From positions 1-6,013 of the forward strand of contig CAMPAA010000193.1 of assembly GCA_946631345.1 (NCBI GenBank): 6,013 bases of DNA. Direction: 5' to 3'. Below, piece after piece: positions 5,794 to 6,013 of this stretch. The notes below the pieces were generated by a model, which did no database searches, had not been told where the DNA came from, and worked only from the letters and a program-made list of their open reading frames with translations. Made by a program: the position numbers and the translations under genes. This DNA comes from an uncultured Verrucomicrobiota bacterium. Its GTDB lineage: Bacteria > Verrucomicrobiota > Kiritimatiellia > RFP12 > UBA1067. The stretch's first letter is position 1. Every line of letters starts with the position of its first letter.

Positions 5794-6013
5794 ATTTTTC
5801 CACGACTATATTCATATAGGGACTCCAGGATGCGGTTTTCGACATCCTCCACATCGAGTCCATGCGAGTGCTTCGTGCGAACGTAGCGCCTCGCCCAGCT
5901 ACGGCGAACGCGACTGCTTTCTGATCCATGCCTCATGCCTTTCGTTGAAGGTCCCAGATGAATTCCCGAGACCACGAAAGACATTGGCGTTGACTTTGGC
6001 CTTGCCGCCAAAT
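5794..6013. other. Unassigned lower-GC segment with no supportable gene
   Basis: About 220 bases at the right edge hold no gene I can support. The base composition looks more balanced than in the rest of the window. On the minus strand a frame stays open from the edge across this segment to 5685. Its part RSWARRYVRTKHSHGLDV (a stretch around 5840-5905) and the following acidic ILESLYEYSRGK look protein-like. Past about 5793, however, this frame only shadows the putative remnant. The other two minus frames are broken by stops, at 5930-5932 and 5795-5793 in one and near 5895 in the other. Small palindromes lie at 5781-5806 (GTCGTG/CACGAC) and 5806-5819 (CTATAT/ATATAG). It may be the end of a decayed gene or a mobile-element fragment; neither is shown. 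Confidence 0.4.

Noticed and set aside
5738..5795. TGA recoding (selenocysteine or read-through) joining an upstream frame to the C-terminal peptide
   Set aside because: Other genes here end in ordinary TGA stops, the upstream frame has a further TGA at 5930-5932, and no selenocysteine-element-like hairpin is evident after it.

Overview
The window is GC-rich DNA from a bacterium. Every gene I can support lies on the minus strand, so the window reads from right to left as one closely spaced run. Several traits fit the Verrucomicrobiota, perhaps a gut Kiritimatiellae-like lineage: a secreted esterase, a Tat-exported metallo-hydrolase, and a NagB of the GENGHIAFNDPP type beside housekeeping genes in no familiar operon order. 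That placement is an impression from sequence style, not a demonstrated match.

Right edge (about 5735-6013). No gene can be assigned here. The segment looks less GC-rich than the rest, all its minus-strand frames are weak or broken, and it ends in a short C-terminus-like peptide with a TAA stop at 5735-5737. A strong GC hairpin follows (5697-5727), then a near-consensus extended -10 promoter (5684-5692) pointing into the gene run.

Main run, in order of transcription: a secreted alpha/beta-hydrolase (5675-4800); a Tat-signal, probably lipid-anchored metallo-beta-lactamase-fold protein (4788-3580); a NagB-type glucosamine-6-phosphate deaminase (3522-2779); a small basic protein with possible DUF721/DciA similarity (2770-2327); riboflavin synthase (2316-1651); an RlmI-type 23S rRNA cytosine methyltransferase (1619-399); and the N-terminal 125 residues of a MATE-family exporter (375 to the left edge). 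Gaps are 8 to 57 bases, so co-transcription of some or all is plausible.

The first two genes probably form a cell-envelope or secreted pair, only 11 bases apart, with the second ribosome binding site directly after the first stop. The nagB to rlmI part is cytoplasmic metabolism and RNA modification with no obvious shared pathway. I see no tRNA, rRNA, CRISPR array or complete mobile element. The points most worth checking are the nearly leaderless promoter, the hairpin overlapping its -35 region, the unexplained right-edge segment, the esterase/metallo-hydrolase pair, and the non-E. coli active-site residues of NagB.
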